Below, one piece after another: positions 9,795-19,908 of a DNA stretch of 64,000 nucleotides. The DNA comes from Anthoceros angustus. Its lineage: Eukaryota; Streptophyta; Anthocerotopsida; Anthocerotales; Anthocerotaceae. The translations under genes and the position numbers were made by a program. The first letter of the stretch is position 1, and the number at the start of each line of letters is the position of its first letter. The notes beneath the pieces are model-generated. The model made no database searches. It saw nothing but the letters and a program-made list of their open reading frames with translations, and was not told where the DNA came from. The DNA is taken from positions 558,001 to 622,000 of the forward strand of contig MU008169.1 in the NCBI GenBank assembly GCA_010909165.1, written 5' to 3'.

Positions 9795-11510
9795 TCAAGC
9801 TCCTGGCGCCTTGGGCCTTATGGTGAGCTCTGCTCGTAAGTGCAACACCCCTTCATGAAAATAGGGGCTGGCCTCAGACATGAATTGTGACCAGGGTAGA
9901 GCAAAGAGATTTCTGTAGCCCACAGCTTTGCCTCCCGTGAACAAGTAGTTGCCCTTGGACTTCGAGACGAACTCCCAGCTCGGTTTCATTCGGGCTGCAA
10001 ACTCGTAGCTCACCTCAAAGCTGACTGTACCTTTCCCCTGCATCCCCAGAAAAAGGCCGAAGCAGGGAAACAGGCTGAGATGATCCATGTTGCAGTGGGC
10101 GGACAAGAAAAAACCCTGCCCACCGAGGTGAAAGGCCTGCGAGTACACCCGCCCCTGCGGCCAGAGGGCCTTGCATTCCTCCATCTTGAGATCGAAGAAG
10201 ACAAGACACTGCTGGTAAGGAGAATCGAACTCCACCACCTTCACGGGCCTGTACTTGTAGGCCCTCTCACAGAATCTCCGGTGCCCGGTCTCCTCCTGAG
10301 CCAGCTGCTTCTGCCGGTAGGGCGGCTCAGCCCTGAAGGTGAGAGCCTCGAACACCAACTTCGAAGCCAGGTCGTGATCAAAATCGTTGCAGTTGAGCAC
10401 CTTCTTCAGCCTCCTGCTGGACATCATAGGAAACCGGATGATAGACACAAGCCTGGAAGCCAAAACCTCCCTTCTGTCCTCCGCCTTGGTATAATGCGCC
10501 CTAACCCACTTGAGGGCAAAATCATACACCGCATCCTCGGAAGCCACCTGCAACCCATCACTGGACAACACCGCCTCCACCCCCGCCAATGGCAAGCACA
10601 TCACATCCTCCGAGAACCGCCCGAAATCCTTATACTTCTCCGCCAGAAACTCCCTCGCAGCCTCGGTCAGCGGCTGGACTGCGTCCGGGGACAGCACACT
10701 GGTGGGCAGGTCCAGGTACAGCAGCGCGGACTCGATGGTCATGGGCATGGTTCTCAGCTTCCTGCTGCAGGCCCGCATGCAAGAAGCCACCTGGAACTTA
10801 TCCGCCGCCATGAGCACGTCCAGCATGGTGGCCGGGGTGCTGGCCTGGATCCGCCCGCTGTACATGAACTGCAGCAGGTCCAGCAGCGCCGTCTCCTCCC
10901 CCACGCAGATGCGGAGCTTGGCGTCCTTCTGCTCCGACTCCCGCATCCCGTTGGAAAAGAGCTTGTAGAAGAAGGGGCTCTTAGCGGCCAGGATGGCGGA
11001 ACTGATGTGAATCACCTTGCTACGCACCACGGTCCCGCTGCTCATGTTCCAATAAGTGCACGCCCCCGACCCGGCGTCCTCCTCCGGGGAGTTGGGGCAC
11101 GCGCTGCTCCCGGAGCCGTAGGGCTCCTCCACCATGGCCACCACGTCCTCGTCCCCGCACTCCTGCGGCCCGTCGTCCTCCACCAACTGGTGCCCCCCCA
11201 TCCCCCCCTGCTGCGCCTCCTGCACCTCCTCCGCCTGCTCCAGCATCGTTGACTCCCCCTCAAACCCTAGCTTGGAATGAGCTCCCTCCGCCGCGCCTCC
11301 CCCGCACTCCCGCCTCCGCTTCTTGTGCCTGGCGGCCCACATGTGGGCCGAGGAATTGCCGTCCCCATCCCCCTTCACGTCCGACGGCCCTGCCACAATC
11401 TCAATGCGAAGAATCCGATCGGAGAAGTTGCTGTCGTTGAAAGCGAAGGCGAAGTCCGGGGCGTCTGCCGTGCCCTGGTTGAACTCGTGGTCCATGCTGT
11501 GCTGCTCCAT
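9795..11510 (-). CDS. BTB/POZ-BACK protein, LRB/POB1 family (intact)
   Basis: Probable substrate-recognition subunit of a CUL3 E3 ubiquitin ligase, in the family of Arabidopsis LIGHT-RESPONSE BTB (LRB1/POB1), nuclear proteins that act in red-light and phytochrome signalling. The 571-residue frame matches that family along its whole length: [17 protein letters not shown] near residue 22, a basic nuclear-localisation-like HKKRRRE near 62, an acidic linker, the BTB domain at about 158-255 ([20 protein letters not shown]), BACK at about 260-385 ([14 protein letters not shown]) and the conserved C-terminal region ([15 protein letters not shown]-like block, [31 protein letters not shown]). The ATG at 11510 matches the family start and is preceded by pyrimidine-rich UTR. 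No intron interrupts it. The paralogue at 47,820-49,525 is broken, so this is the functional copy in the window. Confidence 0.95.
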   Translation of the reverse strand: MEQHSMDHEFNQGTADAPDFAFAFNDSNFSDRILRIEIVAGPSDVKGDGDGNSSAHMWAARHKKRRRECGGGAAEGAHSKLGFEGESTMLEQAEEVQEAQQGGMGGHQLVEDDGPQECGDEDVVAMVEEPYGSGSSACPNSPEEDAGSGACTYWNMSSGTVVRSKVIHISSAILAAKSPFFYKLFSNGMRESEQKDAKLRICVGEETALLDLLQFMYSGRIQASTPATMLDVLMAADKFQVASCMRACSRKLRTMPMTIESALLYLDLPTSVLSPDAVQPLTEAAREFLAEKYKDFGRFSEDVMCLPLAGVEAVLSSDGLQVASEDAVYDFALKWVRAHYTKAEDRREVLASRLVSIIRFPMMSSRRLKKVLNCNDFDHDLASKLVFEALTFRAEPPYRQKQLAQEETGHRRFCERAYKYRPVKVVEFDSPYQQCLVFFDLKMEECKALWPQGRVYSQAFHLGGQGFFLSAHCNMDHLSLFPCFGLFLGMQGKGTVSFEVSYEFAARMKPSWEFVSKSKGNYLFTGGKAVGYRNLFALPWSQFMSEASPYFHEGVLHLRAELTIRPKAPGA

Positions 11511-11989
11511 CGCTTCCTTTCCCTCTGCCTACTTCTTCCTCGCTTTGCTTGCGCTCACGCGCCCGCAGCTGTCATCCGCAAGCTACAGCCTGCAAGCCAG
11601 GATCTCCGTCATCTGCTCCCTCCTGCTTCCGCAGAATAGCAGCCCGAGCCCTTGCCCGTCCCCGTTCCCATTCCGCACCCGGCCGAACAGGGCGGGTCGG
11701 CGCCCGGGCGCAGCGATCAGGTCACCACCGCGGCAGGTCGGATCGGCCTCGCTGCGATCCCGGTGTCTTGGCCGCTCACTCTCGCCTGCGCATGCCGGAA
11801 ACAAAAAAATGTGAGCCTTCGGAAGCCCAAGGGCAAGGCGAGGATCCCGTTGCGCCCAAGGGCATCCAAGCGACGATACGCCGGCAGAAACGCGGGAAAC
11901 CGAAACGGAAAGCCCTGCTCTTCCTCCAAGAAGGGAGTCTCCAAGACAATTTCAAATCTGGTTCAACTAAACTCGGTCCAACATGGTAG

Positions 11990-12045
11990 TAAGTCTAACC
12001 TAAGGATTAGGATTGGGACTAGGACTAGGACTAGGACTAGAACTA
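11990..12045 (+). repeat. Short GACTAG-type array
   Basis: A run of GGATTAG/GACTAG hexamers; about five units here against one or two at the matching place in block D copy 2 (50,036-50,066). Like the 29-bp array, it changed length after the duplication. Confidence 0.75.
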
Positions 12046-12147
12046 GGAAGAAACCTGATTACCAAAAAGGGATGCCACACTTGCTGTAATCGGATCGCCG
12101 GGTGGAATGTGCAGGAAAAATGTATGTAGGTACAATATTATGGCTCT

Positions 12148-12636
12148 TCAGGGCGCCCCTGATACCAGGACCGAGAGGTCTCGCTTCTGCTGTTTCCTAG
12201 CCGTGGTCAGGTCGCTGCAGAAACATCTCCTGAGCTTCTCTTGGGTGTAGCCTGTTGGGGATAGTATGAAGTCATCTTGTACATCCAGCTCCTGCGCAGC
12301 AAGCAAGGGTTAGAAGGAGGATATGGGGCGGGTCATACGAGGGTGTGTTCTTGCTACGGGATAAGGCAAGCTGGCACCTGTAGAAGGTGGTGAACGCACT
12401 TCAGGAACTCCACGTCCTGGTCTGATGCACAGCCTGTACTGTCCTGGGCTTTGAGCCAGTTGAAGCCAGCTTGCAGGAGGCAGGATTCGGTAGCGGAGAA
12501 CGATCTGGCTTCTGCTGGCCAGAACATACATGCATTTTATGTAAGGCCGTGTGACATGAGGAAAAGACTCTACGGACGCAACCGTCACCCCTGCTCACCT
12601 AAAGCAGATCACCCCTTCGTCATACAGAGTCGGAGT
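12148..12636 (-). pseudogene. Truncated F-box gene: last exons only
   Basis: These are the 3' exons of the F-box family found at 50-58 kb. The terminal exon 12291-12148 encodes ELDVQDDFILSPTGYTQEKL and ends LVSGAP-stop, nearly identical to the exon at 50315-50172, with a GCGCAG acceptor. An upstream exon around 12,515-12,385 (SQIVLRYRI) and the end of another exon (TLYDEGVICF, about 12,636-12,600) follow. Homology stops abruptly at 12,636, so the F-box domain itself is absent. Confidence 0.8.
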
Positions 12637-13014
12637 TGTGTCCGGAGGTCGATCGAGTAGCACTGGAGGGAGGTGATTGTTCCAGGCTACGAGTAACCTA
12701 GAATTTGATATTTAGTCTCCATTTCCTGTGAAAAAAAGAACAGCATACAAGATCAGGTACCTCAAAAGACATCTCGGGCCAATTCTGGCCACTATCCCCA
12801 AGGGTGGTTAGGGGAATTCAGGCCACGACCCCTTCCTGTCAATTTGCGGTTGCTGACTATGGTACTCTATCAGGGGCAGGATATACGTAGGAGGTACAAT
12901 GAGGTGGGGCTCGTTTCACCTCGTACCTCAATTCAATCCCTTCCCCTCGCAGGCTCCAGATGAACTAAATATGGATTCCTACATAAAAGAATGTCCTTCT
13001 CCCCCATCTTGGAG
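12637..13014. other. Intergenic gap
   Basis: No gene. The start (TCGATCGAGTAG, then GGAGGTGATTG and CCAGGCTA) resembles 38,735-38,785, so it is a small dispersed repeat. The remainder lies downstream of the tyrosinase gene. Confidence 0.5.
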
Positions 13015-14091
13015 TCAGGGGTGCTCTATTTGCTGGTGAGTATCCTTGAGGTCCAGCTCGTTGAGGCAGTCCCTGACTGTCACCTTCACAATGTCTGCGT
13101 TCTCATCAAAGAAGAAAAATTTGGCGTCCAGAAAGTCTGGGTCTTCCTCATAATTCACTTGGCCAGGCAGCTCCTAAAGGAACAAAACAATGAGCACTCA
13201 AAACTGAGCGACATCCGATGATACCCAACTTCTAGCAAGATTGCTAGCTAAAACAACCCTGACAAAAAGCAATTCACAGTACCTTCCAAACAGTCCAGAT
13301 CCTGTCGACGTTGGTGTGGTGCACGAACAGGAGGGGGTCGTGCAGGGAGGTGAAGATGGCTCCCATGTCCTCGTATGTCAACTCCGGGTCGCCAGTATGG
13401 AAATGGACGCCGCTGTGGACGTTGTTCTCGTAGGTCTCCCGGCCCTGGACGAACACCATCCCGGCGCGCATTGGGTGGGACGTGAACTTGAGGTTAGCCT
13501 CCTTGACGAGCAAGCGATGCAAGTGCGCGTTATTACGCAGCCAGTCTTGGCATAGAATGCTCCAGTTCAGCTGCTCGTCCCGGTCGTAGTACTGAAGATC
13601 CACCAGCTTGTCGGGCAGCCCGGGCTCCAGTAACGGGTCGCGCACGGGTCCGGGAACCCCCGCTGCGGGAGGATGGCGCCGCCCAGCATGCAGTGGTAGC
13701 TGTTGAGCATGTAGTTGGGGCGGGGATCGGAGGGCGGGAGCTCCTTGATGAGCCGGAACCCGAGGTTGAGCTGGTGGGGGTAGGTCCTGTTGTTGCCGAT
13801 GAGGTGGGCCGCCGGCCTGACGCGCACTTGCTCGGGGAGCGGATTCTCCTTCAGGTACTGCGCCCACTCCTTGTACCCCAAAGGCCGGCCTTCCGAGTCG
13901 GTGTTCCGCAGCGGCGGGATGTTGCAGCAGTCCACATCCCCGTCCCAGCCTTCCGCGAAGGGCACGAAATTGGGAATGTGGTGCTTCCTGCACGTCCTGA
14001 AATCGGGCTGTATCGGCGCCCCGTCAGTGATCTCCACTCGCACCGCCAACTGCAACACGGACAACAGCAAGAGCAGGGGCAGGGACGCCAT
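13015..14091 (-). pseudogene. Tyrosinase/polyphenol oxidase with CuA site mostly deleted
   Basis: Plant-type polyphenol oxidase (oxidation of phenols to quinones at a paired-copper site). The start is the ATG at 14091, which opens a signal peptide (MASLPLLLLLSVLQLAV). Family landmarks follow: CRKHHIPNFVPF, VRVRPAAHL, ELPPSDPRPNYM, then YHCMLGG, which corresponds to the first CuA histidine and thioether cysteine. The next 50 or so residues normally hold the other two CuA histidines (HNSWLF...FHR); they are missing. The frame then shifts and resumes at LPDKLVDLQYYDRDEQ. CuB is complete: VHSGVHFHTGD and FVHHTNVDRIWTVWK. Exon 1 ends at 13283 with a GT donor; exon 2 (13173-13015) gives ELPGQVNYEEDPDFLDAKFF and VTVRDCLNELD, then a stop. 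The C-terminal DWL and KFDV domains are absent. Without CuA and with a frameshift it is most likely a pseudogene. Confidence 0.85.
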
Positions 14092-14774
14092 CGCCCCGTT
14101 AAACGCGAACCACCCAAGAGACGGTGCGAGATTCCGAGATATTGGGAAGGCTGGGAAGCCTTTCACACCAGGCTTCTGGGCAAGAAACCAGTGGGGAAAA
14201 AAATCGGCCACAGCCCACACACAACGGCACCCGGAAGGCGGGGGGGAAGAAGATCCCACAAACTCAACATCTGCACAGTCTGCTACTTACACTTGGTAGC
14301 CTGGTGCGAATTGCTCCGCAAAGCCGGGATGCAGGCTCTCTAAAGTTTGGAACACTAATTGAGTTGTAATTGCAGCTGCATGATTTCCTGCAACAAGCCT
14401 ATACATAGGTCACCTGAGATTGCAAGCCATTGGTGTGCATGGCTTGTACGTGGGGGAGGATTGTCGTTCGCTCCGGCCAGTGGGCACTGGACAGAACTTC
14501 CCAGTGTCCCCACCAATAGTTGTATAGAAGAAGAAGAAGAAGAAGAAGAATATATTTCAGCCCGCTTGGACGGAGTATGCCTATGTGCCTTCAACCCAGG
14601 AGGGTGACATTGTCTGCCATGTCTGACATTCCACTTAACAAAGAAAAACGAGTGTACAGTGCATCCACTCCCCGTCCAGCTTAAGAAGGTAGTGTGGGAT
14701 CTGGTGCGTTATTATCGCCATCTCCAGCGCGAGGGCTCAAAGAGTCTACGAATCCACCCTCGGGACTCTCCTCG
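14092..14774. other. Upstream of tyrosinase; GAA microsatellite and left flank of the CACTA element
   Basis: 14,092-14,350 would hold the tyrosinase promoter and 5' UTR; no clear TATA box is evident. A (GAA)n run of about eight units is at 14,527-14,550. 14,718-14,774 (CCATCTCCAGCGCGAGGG ... GAGTCTACGAATCCACCC) is a dispersed repeat that recurs at 37,384-37,660 on the other side of the CACTA element. Confidence 0.5.
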
Positions 14775-15610
14775 CACTACTTCAAAACACTGTCATTTGA
14801 GACACATATTAAGACGCCCGAAAGACAATGGGCGGTGCCTTAAGACGTGCTCCCCGGCATCGGAACACGTCTTTGTACTGTCTTTTCGAGGACGTCGTGG
14901 GAGAGGTGAAAGACGGAGCACCGGACACCAGCAGGTACCAGTTTCGACTAGCAGGTTGCAATGGACCGGACTGGCCCGGGCCGTCCGCGCGACTGCAGAC
15001 CCCGGAGCCACCAGTTCGCATTACCGACGCCGTTTTCCGAACGGCGCACCGGAACCTCGCAGCGTGCTGCCCGAGCCCAGGTAAGCAAGCTGTACGGTGA
15101 CCCTGCTGCCGGGCACGGGGCTCCTTTGTCCTGTACACGCGTACGCTGACAATGGTGATCTCCATGACCGTATATGTACATGCCACAAACATGACCGCGT
15201 ACAAAGAATATTTTAATGTTTGGCAAGGTATACCGTACCCCGAGGGGTGGTTCAACAGGGTAATGCCGAAATAATTATTTTTTGAAAAATATAAGGCTCA
15301 ACCTACATATTTATATTTTTCAAAATTTCAACATTTGTAAAAAATAACTTTATTAAATTTCAACATTTATTAAAATACATAGGTATCTATATACAACTAA
15401 TAGATATGTGTAGACCTCCCTAAACAAGCCCTAATTTTCCACACATAGGTACCCTAGTTTCCCAAACACCCTCACCTCTAGCTTTTCAAAGAGGCCCTAG
15501 TTTTAAACAAGCCTTAGTTTCTAAAAAGCCCTAGCTTTTCAAACCAAGGTCAACCTAATTTTATTGTGTCTTTCTTGTTTGGGAAAGTGGCTACTTGCAA
15601 GCACCCAAAC

Positions 15611-17300
15611 ATGGCAACAAATAAACAATCTCGTCTAACAACCATGTTTCGTAAGATTGAGAGAGAGGAGAGGGATGTTGAAATTGCGCGAGATGTGCAC
15701 TTGCTTTCTACAAGAGTAGCTGGGACTTCACATGAAAAAGTTTCAGAGCTGAGACCTATGAAGCGACCAATTGGAAGACCTCGCAAGACAACATGTGAAG
15801 CAGTTCTTCTACCAATGAAGAGGATCAAGCAAGAGGATGAGGATGTCAGGAGCTATACGCACAAGAAACGAAGAGGTCCTTATACTAACTGGTTTCAAGA
15901 CCATTTATGGCCTCCTATAGAAGCAAGTGTTAGGAAGCATAGGAATTTTGCAGATTGCATTACCTTAAGGCTGCCCATGGAAAGCCGGATGGACAATCCA
16001 TATACCAAGTTGACGTGGATCCTTATACACTTGGTTTGACTCAAGACATGGGAGTTGAAGTCTGCTGCATAAGCTTGCGATTAGTAAAAGTCCGCAGATC
16101 CGCCAACTATCAACATTGGACCTTTGGAAGATAGACCTGATTTGAGAAAGGAGCTTGGTGATTTCTTGAGAACCTTGAGGGATGAGGGGGAACCAATCAA
16201 TGCCCCTCTTGTCCAACCCATGCTGAGGGGCATTATTAAAGCTAGGGCACCTGAACTCATTGGAAACGGAACTTTCGAGGTTAGCATTGATTGGACAAGG
16301 AAGTTCATGAAAAAGGAACTCTCATGGTCCTATCGAGCATCTACTACTGCAGCTTCTAAGCTCCCGGAGACTTGGGAAGATGAAGGAAGAATGATGGCAT
16401 ATAGAGTAGCTTACCTCTCCAGAGCTTATGATATTCCGCCTGAACTTGTTGTCAATAGTGATCAAAGGAATCCACTTGGTTCCTACAAAGGGAGAACGCA
16501 CATGGGAGGTTAAAGGGACAAAAGACATCAAGGTGCTTGGGGTAGAGGACAAGAGGTAAATTACCACAGTGGTATCTTCATCAGCAGCAGGTCACTTACT
16601 ACCGCTCCAAATCATCTTCACAAGAACAACAAGTAGGTCGGTACCCAAAGGTCATGGTGGTGCCAAGCTATGTGTAGAAGCAGGATTTCATTTAACATAT
16701 ACTAGCACTCATTGGTCTACACTAGAGTCATCGAAGGCATTTGTGAAGGAAATCTTGATCCCTTACTATGAAAGGCAACTGGATGTCTTAAGGCTAGCCA
16801 CAAGGCAAAAGATGATATGGATTATAGATTGCTGGAGTGTTCACAAAAGCAAGGAATTCCTAGACTGGATGAAAAGGACTTACCCTTTGATATGTGTGAT
16901 CTTCATTCCCGCTAGATGTACTAGCAAGTTGCAACCTGCTGATGTAGTCCTTCAGCGACCCTTGAAGCATGCTTTCAAGCGAGAATTCTGTAAGTGGACA
17001 ACCGCTACTATTGAAGAACAACTCAACGAAGGAGGAAAAAGAACTGTTAACCTCAAATTGAAAAACTTGAAGCCCAAGGTGTGTGAATGGTTATTCAATG
17101 CATGGACATATGTTTCAAATATGCAAGATTCATTGATCAAGCATGGATGGGAAAAGACAGGTATTTTAAGAGCATTCAACTCATATTTTCAGGTAGAGGG
17201 AATGGAAGCAAACACGACAACATCCTTATTTTCTAGAACAACTGAAGACATAGAAGAAGGGCATGAATTTGAAAGAGAAGGAGATGATGAGGACTACTGA
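15611..17300 (+). pseudogene. Pogo-like DDE transposase (frameshifted)
   Basis: Three successive frames make up one transposase. The first (15,611-16,039) has an AT-hook (RPIGRPRKT) and a basic segment with KKRRGPY. The second (16,124-16,513) has the helix-turn-helix DNA-binding part (IDWTRKFMKKELSWSYR) and the first catalytic Asp in VVNSDQ. The third (16,569-17,300) has the second Asp in WIIDCWSVHKS and the third in the typical CTSKLQPADVVLQRPLK, then an acidic tail. The frame is lost near 15,975, 16,500 and 16,560 by small indels and a stop, so this copy cannot make the full protein. The family cuts and pastes DNA at TA sites, which agrees with the flanking TA. Confidence 0.85.
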
Positions 17301-18130
17301 TCTGAAGTAGTGGATGTGATGAAGAAATGTTTGGCTGCAGTAGAAACTTCAACAAGTGGACAAGCACCAACCTACAGCAAAAACAAAGCTAGAATGAAAC
17401 AGTTAGCCAGGAAGAATAATGATATCCTGGTACATAGCCATAGGAATGAGACTAACTAGGGTTCCTAGGGACTTGACCCTGACTTTTAGTTAAGGAGCTG
17501 ACTCTAACTAGGGAAACCTTAGCAACCTAGGTAGGGAACTAACCCTAGCTACCTAAGAAGAGGACTATCCCTTGCTAGAGACCTGAAAGAAAAATTGCCT
17601 CCTGAAACAAGATGAGTACCTACCTCATCAAGTGCAATCTCCAGATAGTTAGGGGACAATTCTGCATCCCACTCACGGTGAATGGGAGTGTAAACGACCT
17701 TGTGACTGTAGGATTCCTTGTAATAACACAATTGGATTTCTGAGTAGATAATATACAGTCAAATGCTCACTCGATACAACTGCACCATATAACTGCACCA
17801 CTGCATTAACGTGAGAAACACAGACCTTAGGATGCCGAAGGAAAATGAGATTGATCATGAATGGAATCCTGTACTGCTATATCAAGAACTTCGTTCCCAA
17901 GCAACAGCTGTGAGCTACCATCAGACCATTTCACAAATCTTGCATTGCTCTGAAACTGCAACAACAAAGTTCCACAATCAATCAAAACACGTCATGTCCT
18001 CTCTTCATGGAAAACTGACTCAGAAGTCCAAATAAGCACCACCTACTTCAAAAATTGTTGCACCATTGCGATTTGTGATCACTCAGATCCTCAGATCCTG
18101 CTGGCGACCCAGAAGCAGAGCGGATGCGAC
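17301..18130 (+). other. Non-coding right part of the pogo-like element
   Basis: No supported frame. 17,450-17,580 has repeated ACTAGGG/CCTAGG-type words (ACTAACTAGGGTTCC, GGAACTAACCCTAGC). The sequence leads into the minisatellite. Confidence 0.5.
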
Positions 18131-18149
18131 TCCGAGGTGCTACGTCCTG

Positions 18150-19315
18150 CTCATCTTCCGACTCCACTCCAGCTGCAGCGTCTGCCGCCTCGCGGTGCGG
18201 TCTGCGCCTCGCTTGTTCGGTCTGCCGCCTCGCGTACCGCGTCTGCCGCCTCGCGGTGCGGCGTCTGCCGCCTCGCCAGCTGCGGCCGTCACCGCCTCGC
18301 GATACCGTCTGCCGCCTCGCAGCTTAGTCTGCCGCCTCGCGGTACTGCGTCTGCCTCGCTGCGGCGTCTGCCGCCTCGCGGTGCGCGTCTGCCGCTCGCG
18401 GCCGTCTGCAGCCTCGCGGTCGGTCTGCCGCTCGCTGCGGCGTCTGCCGCCTCGCCGCTGCCGCCTCGCCGCTGCAGTTGCTCGCTGCAGTTGCTCGCCG
18501 CAGCTGCAGCTGCAGCTGCAGTTGCTCGCCGCCTGCAGCCTCGCTGCGGCGTCGCCGCCTCGCATTGCGGCGTCTGCTCGCCGCCTCGCATTGCGGCGTC
18601 TGCTGCTCGCCGCCTGCAGCCTCGCGGTGCAGCTCGCAGCTCGCTGCAGTGCTGCCGCCTCGCATTGCGGCGTCTGCCGCCTCGCGGTGCGGCGTCTGCC
18701 GCCTCGCGGTGCGGCGTCTGCGCCTCAGCTGCAGCGTCTCCCGCCTCGCGGTGCAGCTCTGCCTCGCTGCGGCGTCTGCCGCCAGCGCGGCGTCTGCCGC
18801 CCTCTGCGGCCCTCAGACCTCGCGGTGCGCGTCTGCCGCTGCAGCTGCCGCCTCGCGTGAGGCTGCTGACCTCGTGAGGTTGCGGCATTTGCGCTCTGGC
18901 GAGGCGCGAGGCGGCCCATCTGCAGACCTCGTGATCTTGCAGCGTCTGCCGCCTCGCCGCCGCAGCTGCAGCTGCCGCCTCGCCGCTGCAGCTGCAGTTG
19001 CTCGCCGCCTCGCCGCAGCTGCGGATCTGCGACCTCACGAGGTCAGCTGCAGCCGCAGCTGTCGCCGCCTCGCGGCTGCGGCATGCGACCTCGCGAGAAA
19101 AGCGCGTGACCTCGCGAACTTTTGCGACCTCGCGGCTGCGGCTCACCGCCTCATGAGGCTCGCCGCCGCAGCTGGCTCGCCGCACCGCAGCTGCCTCGCT
19201 GAGGCTCTGAGCCTCTACATAATTTGACAAGCGAGAGCGAGGCTGCCTCGGCCTCGATTCTACCTCAGCGGAACATGATCTGCGACCTCGCGGTGCGGCG
19301 TCTGCCGCCTCGCGG
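18150..19315 (+). repeat. CpG-rich minisatellite within the pogo-like element
   Basis: About 1.15 kb of variants of a roughly 20-bp unit, GTCTGCCGCCTCGCGGTGCG, mixed with CTCGCCGCAGCTGCAGCTG segments and, toward the right, GACCTCGCGA variants. CpG density is very high against the AT-rich transposon around it. A last unit lies at 19,285-19,315, just before the AT-rich terminal part. The long open frames here on both strands are a by-product of the low-complexity repeat. Confidence 0.9.
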
Positions 19316-19450
19316 TTGCTCCTTTCTCTGTTTTCGGCATTTTAGACTCTTAAATATTTATACATTCGGCATTTTAGGCATAATAGTTTTTAGATTTTCA
19401 ACTTTTACTAATTCTAATTAATTAACGCCGAATCACCCCTCGGGGTACGG

Positions 19451-19908
19451 TATTCTTGCATGTTCAAACCAGTTTAGTGAGAGTTTCATGGTAACCTGAT
19501 CATGTTAGATGTCATTATAATTTAAGCTAATTGACCGTTTATGATACGGTTTTTATTTATGATCAGCCTGCATGATCATAGTATCCATAGATCCACATAG
19601 GGGATTGGATACCTAAGTCTGAACAAGAAAGACCATGAAGGCCGGCACTATGTATACCGAGAGGCCGAAAATGAAACATCTCCTGCCTTCGAACGCTTCT
19701 CCTTCCTGCCTTCCGTAGAGCTTGAAGCTTCCTTGGACCTTGCACCTTGCTTCCTTTTGCCTATTGAAGATTTCTGCGTGTACCGACCATGCTCCTTCTG
19801 CACACTTGTGCAGGAGCCACCTCCAAGCACGTTGAGATTGCGTGTTTTCACCTATAGGACTCATCCTGTGTTAGACGGGATGACCTACGGGCTGCCCGCT
19901 TACCAAAT
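19451..19908. other. CACTA internal sequence downstream of its second gene
   Basis: Between the pogo-like insertion and the stop codon at 19,909. Minus-strand frames here are short and show no domains. It probably corresponds to 3' UTR or an intron of the CACTA accessory gene. Confidence 0.4.

Larger units (their letters stand above)
7590..12636. repeat. Block D, copy 1 (segmental duplication)
   Basis: This stretch matches 45,590-50,662 in order and orientation: a GC-rich start with TTGCCAACGACGCCGCCT, the 212-aa ORF, the BTB-BACK gene and the last exons of an F-box gene. The offset is about 38.0-38.1 kb. The right boundary is sharp: both copies read CAGAGTCGGAGTT and then diverge, at 12,636 and 50,662. 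In copy 1 the F-box gene is cut off there; in copy 2 it continues. Copy 2 therefore holds the complete F-box gene and copy 1 looks like the truncated duplicate. Confidence 0.9.
15233..19450 (+). mobile_element. Pogo/Tigger-like Tc1-mariner transposon, 4.2 kb
   Basis: Terminal inverted repeats begin CCGTACCCCGAGGGGTG, followed by G or A and TTC (about 21 bp with one mismatch), at 15,233 and, inverted, ending at 19,450. TA dinucleotides flank both ends (15,231-15,232 and 19,451-19,452), the target duplication of this superfamily. Inside are a decayed transposase on the plus strand and, at the right end, a CpG-rich minisatellite. The element sits inside the left part of the CACTA element. Confidence 0.88.

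Noticed and set aside
10080-11252. 390-codon open frame on the plus strand, opposite the BTB-BACK gene, with a partial counterpart at 48,406-49,455
   Set aside because: It is antisense to a gene with clear family homology; its composition (His/Pro/Leu/Arg-rich) is what high-GC third positions of the BTB gene produce. The counterpart exists only because the DNA is duplicated.
18066-19230. Frames of up to 313 codons on both strands in the pogo-like element
   Set aside because: They are translations of the CpG-rich minisatellite and exist in several frames at once.
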